Positions 6,452 through 8,111 of a stretch of 8,111 bases of DNA are shown one piece after another (within the stretch, counting starts at the first letter, position 1; every line of letters starts with the position of its first letter). The position numbers and the translations under genes are program-made. Under the pieces are notes generated by a model, which saw only the letters and a list, made by a program, of their open reading frames with translations, was not told the DNA's origin and did no database searches. The stretch comes from Thiotrichales bacterium. GTDB taxonomy: Bacteria > Pseudomonadota > Gammaproteobacteria > Francisellales > CACEW01. The stretch spans positions 1 to 8,111 of the forward strand of contig JAHFRR010000060.1 in the NCBI GenBank assembly GCA_023266165.1, written 5' to 3'.

Positions 6452-6715
6452 ATGGCAACCAAAAAAGCGGGTGGTAGTACCCGGAACGGTCGTGACTCGA
6501 AACCAAAGATGCTGGGCGTGAAGCGTTTCGGCGGTGAGCTGGTCGCAGCAGGAACCATTATTTTGCGTCAGCGTGGCACGCGGGTGCATGCGGGTGCGCA
6601 TGTGGGCTGTGGTCGTGACCATACGCTATTTGCAACCGAAACAGGTCATGTTCAATTTTATCAGTCGGGCGATAAGAATCGCACGCATGTGCGGGTGCTG
6701 CCAGCGCAGGGCTAG
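6452..6715 (+). CDS. rpmA: 50S ribosomal protein L27
   Basis: L27 is a large-subunit protein whose N-terminal tail reaches the peptidyl transferase centre. The 87 residues begin MATKKAGGSTRNGRDS and continue with LGVKRFGGE, RQRGTRVHAG and VGCGRDHTLFA, all diagnostic. There is no N-terminal extension of the kind cleaved in Firmicutes, in line with a proteobacterial host. A good Shine-Dalgarno, AAGGGG (6437-6442), overlaps the end of rplU and sits 9 nt before the start, suggesting tight coupling with rplU. Confidence 0.98.
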   Translation: MATKKAGGSTRNGRDSKPKMLGVKRFGGELVAAGTIILRQRGTRVHAGAHVGCGRDHTLFATETGHVQFYQSGDKNRTHVRVLPAQG

Positions 6716-6749
6716 GGTGGAGGGGTCTTAATGATTTCTGAGGAATCCC

Positions 6750-7775
6750 ATGCGTTTTGTCGATGAAGTCAAGATTGATGTCCAAGCAGGAAAAGGCGGC
6801 CCAGGCTGTCTCAGCTTTCGTCGTGAAAAATGTATCCCCAATGGTGGCCCAGATGGCGGCGATGGGGGCGATGGCGGGCATGTTTTTGTCAAAGCTGACC
6901 ACAACATCAATACGCTGATTGACTATCGTTACACCCGACAATTCAAAGCCCAAAATGGCCATCATGGCAGTGGCGCCAATTGTACAGGGGCACGCGGTGA
7001 AGATCTCTCTCTTGCAGTGCCGGTCGGTACGCTCATTTTTGATGAGAGTACGGAGGAGTTGATTGGAGAAGTCACGCGCCATGAGCAGATCATGATGATC
7101 GCACGCGGTGGGCAGCATGGCTTGGGCAATACCCGCTTTAAATCCAGTACCAATCGTGCGCCGCGCCAGACCACACCTGGCACGCCAGGGGAGTCTCGCA
7201 CCATTCGTTTTGAATTAAGATTGCTGGCAGATGTGGGTTTATTAGGGTTTCCCAATGCGGGCAAATCAACGCTCATCCGAGCATCCTCCGCCGCTCGACC
7301 CAAAGTAGCAGACTATCCCTTTACCACCCTCTATCCCAATTTAGGGGTGGTCAAAGTGGGCGAGGGCCAAAGTTTTGTGATGGCTGACATTCCAGGTATT
7401 ATCGAGGGTGCAGCGGAAGGGGCTGGTTTAGGATTGAGGTTTTTGAAACATCTGGAGCGCACTCAGATCGTCCTACATCTCATTGACATCAGCAGTCAGG
7501 ATCTCGATAAAATTGCAAAAGATGCCAAAATTCTATTAAAAGAGCTCGAGAAATTCTCTGAAAACCTGGCCGACAAAGAACGCTGGCTGGTGTTTAACAA
7601 AATGGATACCATGCTGCCAGAAGAGTCTGCAGCCTTGGTCAAAAGCTTGAGTCGCAGGCTCAAGAAAAAAGACCAGCCCATGTTTTTGATCTCAGGCGAG
7701 ACGGGCGAAGGTGTCCCTAAGCTCTTGCAGGCGCTGATGGTGCGGCTCTTAGCGCTGAAGGCTCAGGGTGTTTAG
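6750..7775 (+). CDS. obgE: Obg-family GTPase (ObgE/CgtA)
   Basis: This is an essential GTPase that associates with the 50S subunit and links ribosome assembly to growth state. Residues 1-158 form the glycine-rich Obg fold (GGPDGGDGGDGG at 32-43, GLGNTRFKSS at 124-133). The G domain follows with G1 GFPNAGKST (166-174), switch I YPFTT (189-193), G3 DIPG (213-216), G4 NKMD (283-286) and G5 ISGETGEG (314-321). It stops at residue 341, soon after the G domain, so it lacks the long acidic tail of E. coli ObgE (390 residues); shorter Obg proteins are common elsewhere. AGGA (6741-6744) precedes the ATG by 5 nt, and the gap to rpmA is 34 bp. No terminator is visible after the stop; a converging toxin remnant begins 5 bp later. 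Confidence 0.98.
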   Translation: MRFVDEVKIDVQAGKGGPGCLSFRREKCIPNGGPDGGDGGDGGHVFVKADHNINTLIDYRYTRQFKAQNGHHGSGANCTGARGEDLSLAVPVGTLIFDESTEELIGEVTRHEQIMMIARGGQHGLGNTRFKSSTNRAPRQTTPGTPGESRTIRFELRLLADVGLLGFPNAGKSTLIRASSAARPKVADYPFTTLYPNLGVVKVGEGQSFVMADIPGIIEGAAEGAGLGLRFLKHLERTQIVLHLIDISSQDLDKIAKDAKILLKELEKFSENLADKERWLVFNKMDTMLPEESAALVKSLSRRLKKKDQPMFLISGETGEGVPKLLQALMVRLLALKAQGV

Positions 7776-7780
7776 TCATA

Positions 7781-7891
7781 TTAGTCGTAAACAGACTGGC
7801 GATGTCCAATGGTGATCACCAGTACTTTTAGCGCCTGATCCAGAATGAGATCATCAAAAAATTCATTAATAAAAATGGCTCTGTGTTGTTT
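7781..7891 (-). pseudogene. C-terminal remnant of a RelE/ParE-superfamily toxin gene, interrupted by repeat copy B
   Basis: Read on the minus strand, this stretch is open without a start codon and encodes about 36 residues plus a TAA stop. It begins at HRAIF and ends in KVLVITIGHRQSVYD. The final strand and the GHR-x-x-VY ending are typical of RelE-type mRNA interferases. The reading frame enters repeat copy B at 7892 and hits a TGA about 12 codons inside it. If the 192-bp repeat (7892-8083) is skipped, the minus-strand sequence from 8110 to 8084 joins in the same frame (LPGNKDHKI). This is consistent with insertion of the repeat into an intact toxin gene, but only nine codons of the far side are visible. 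No antitoxin gene is seen. It is almost certainly non-functional. Confidence 0.6.
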
Positions 7892-8083
7892 TGAGTGGGT
7901 AATTCTAAAAAATAAAAAACTTTCGCATCATAATTTCTTGTCCCCTCTCCCCTTGCGGGCTACGGCATGCACACATCTTGCTAACCTATTCAATTGGCAA
8001 GGCTTTCTTATTCCCTCCTCCCTTGCGGAGGAGGGCTAGAGTGGAGGGTGCAGTTTGAAAAAGCTTTCAGAAGCAAAAAGGGG
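7892..8083 (-). repeat. 192-bp dispersed intergenic repeat, copy B (inverted relative to copy A)
   Basis: This is the reverse complement of 1-192 with six mismatches and no gaps, about 97% identical by hand alignment. The homology stops sharply at 7891/7892 on the obgE side, where a toxin-gene remnant begins. On the right it reaches at least 8083; whether it continues cannot be judged because the partner copy starts at the window edge. The remaining bases 8084-8111 contain no complete feature. Confidence 0.93.
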
Positions 8084-8111
8084 AATCTTGTGATCTTTAT
8101 TTCCAGGTAAG

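Noticed and set aside
6558..7118. 186-residue open frame on the minus strand opposite rpmA/obgE
   Set aside because: It lies entirely over rpmA and obgE, both unmistakable by motif, and its translation shows no recognisable family. It is a shadow of the GC-rich Obg codons.
7845..8039. 64-residue plus-strand open frame running into repeat copy B
   Set aside because: It overlaps the toxin remnant and the repeat, the repeat part is also non-coding in copy A, and the composition is not protein-like.

Overview
The window looks like a chromosomal segment of a gammaproteobacterium. The basis is a folA product, L21, L27 and Obg that all read like gammaproteobacterial proteins, and the standard rplU-rpmA-obgE order. 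A Legionellales-type host is a guess from overall feel only, because nothing in the window fixes the genus. Base composition is moderate.

Layout, left to right. Positions 1-192 are one copy of a 192-bp dispersed repeat. Then comes a short plus-strand unit: folA (dihydrofolate reductase, 298-819) and a HicB-like antitoxin gene with no HicA partner (866-1315), probably closed by an imperfect hairpin plus T6 at 1282-1336. Next is a very compact, well-formed small transcription unit that is easy to miss. It has a consensus-like sigma70 promoter (TTGACG, 17 bp, GATAAT; 1426-1454) straddled by an 8+8 bp dyad, a good Shine-Dalgarno, and a 37-codon ORF (1500-1613). The encoded peptide reads like a lasso-peptide-type RiPP precursor (W-x-K-P-x-L leader, Thr at -2, Gly-initiated core with Asp8/Asp9). 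It ends in a strong bidirectional terminator (1638-1663). That terminator also serves the converging minus-strand gene at 1662-5939, which encodes a 1425-residue Sec-exported, Cys-, Asn-, Ser- and Thr-rich protein. This protein has a central glycosidase-like TIM-barrel signature and C-terminal FN3/Ig-like modules.

A 184-bp divergent intergenic region (5940-6123) separates the secreted-protein gene from the housekeeping operon rplU-rpmA-obgE (6124-7775). Just beyond obgE, on the minus strand, is the C-terminal end of a RelE/ParE-type toxin gene. It is cut exactly where the second, inverted copy of the 192-bp repeat begins (7892-8083). The last 28 bases could be the continuation of the broken toxin gene.

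How it fits together: two stable housekeeping blocks (folA; ribosomal proteins and Obg) bracket an accessory island of peptide gene and giant secreted protein. The whole segment is framed by near-identical inverted repeats that could support inversion. No lasso maturation enzymes (B/C proteins), transporter, RNA gene, integrase or transposase are visible in the window.
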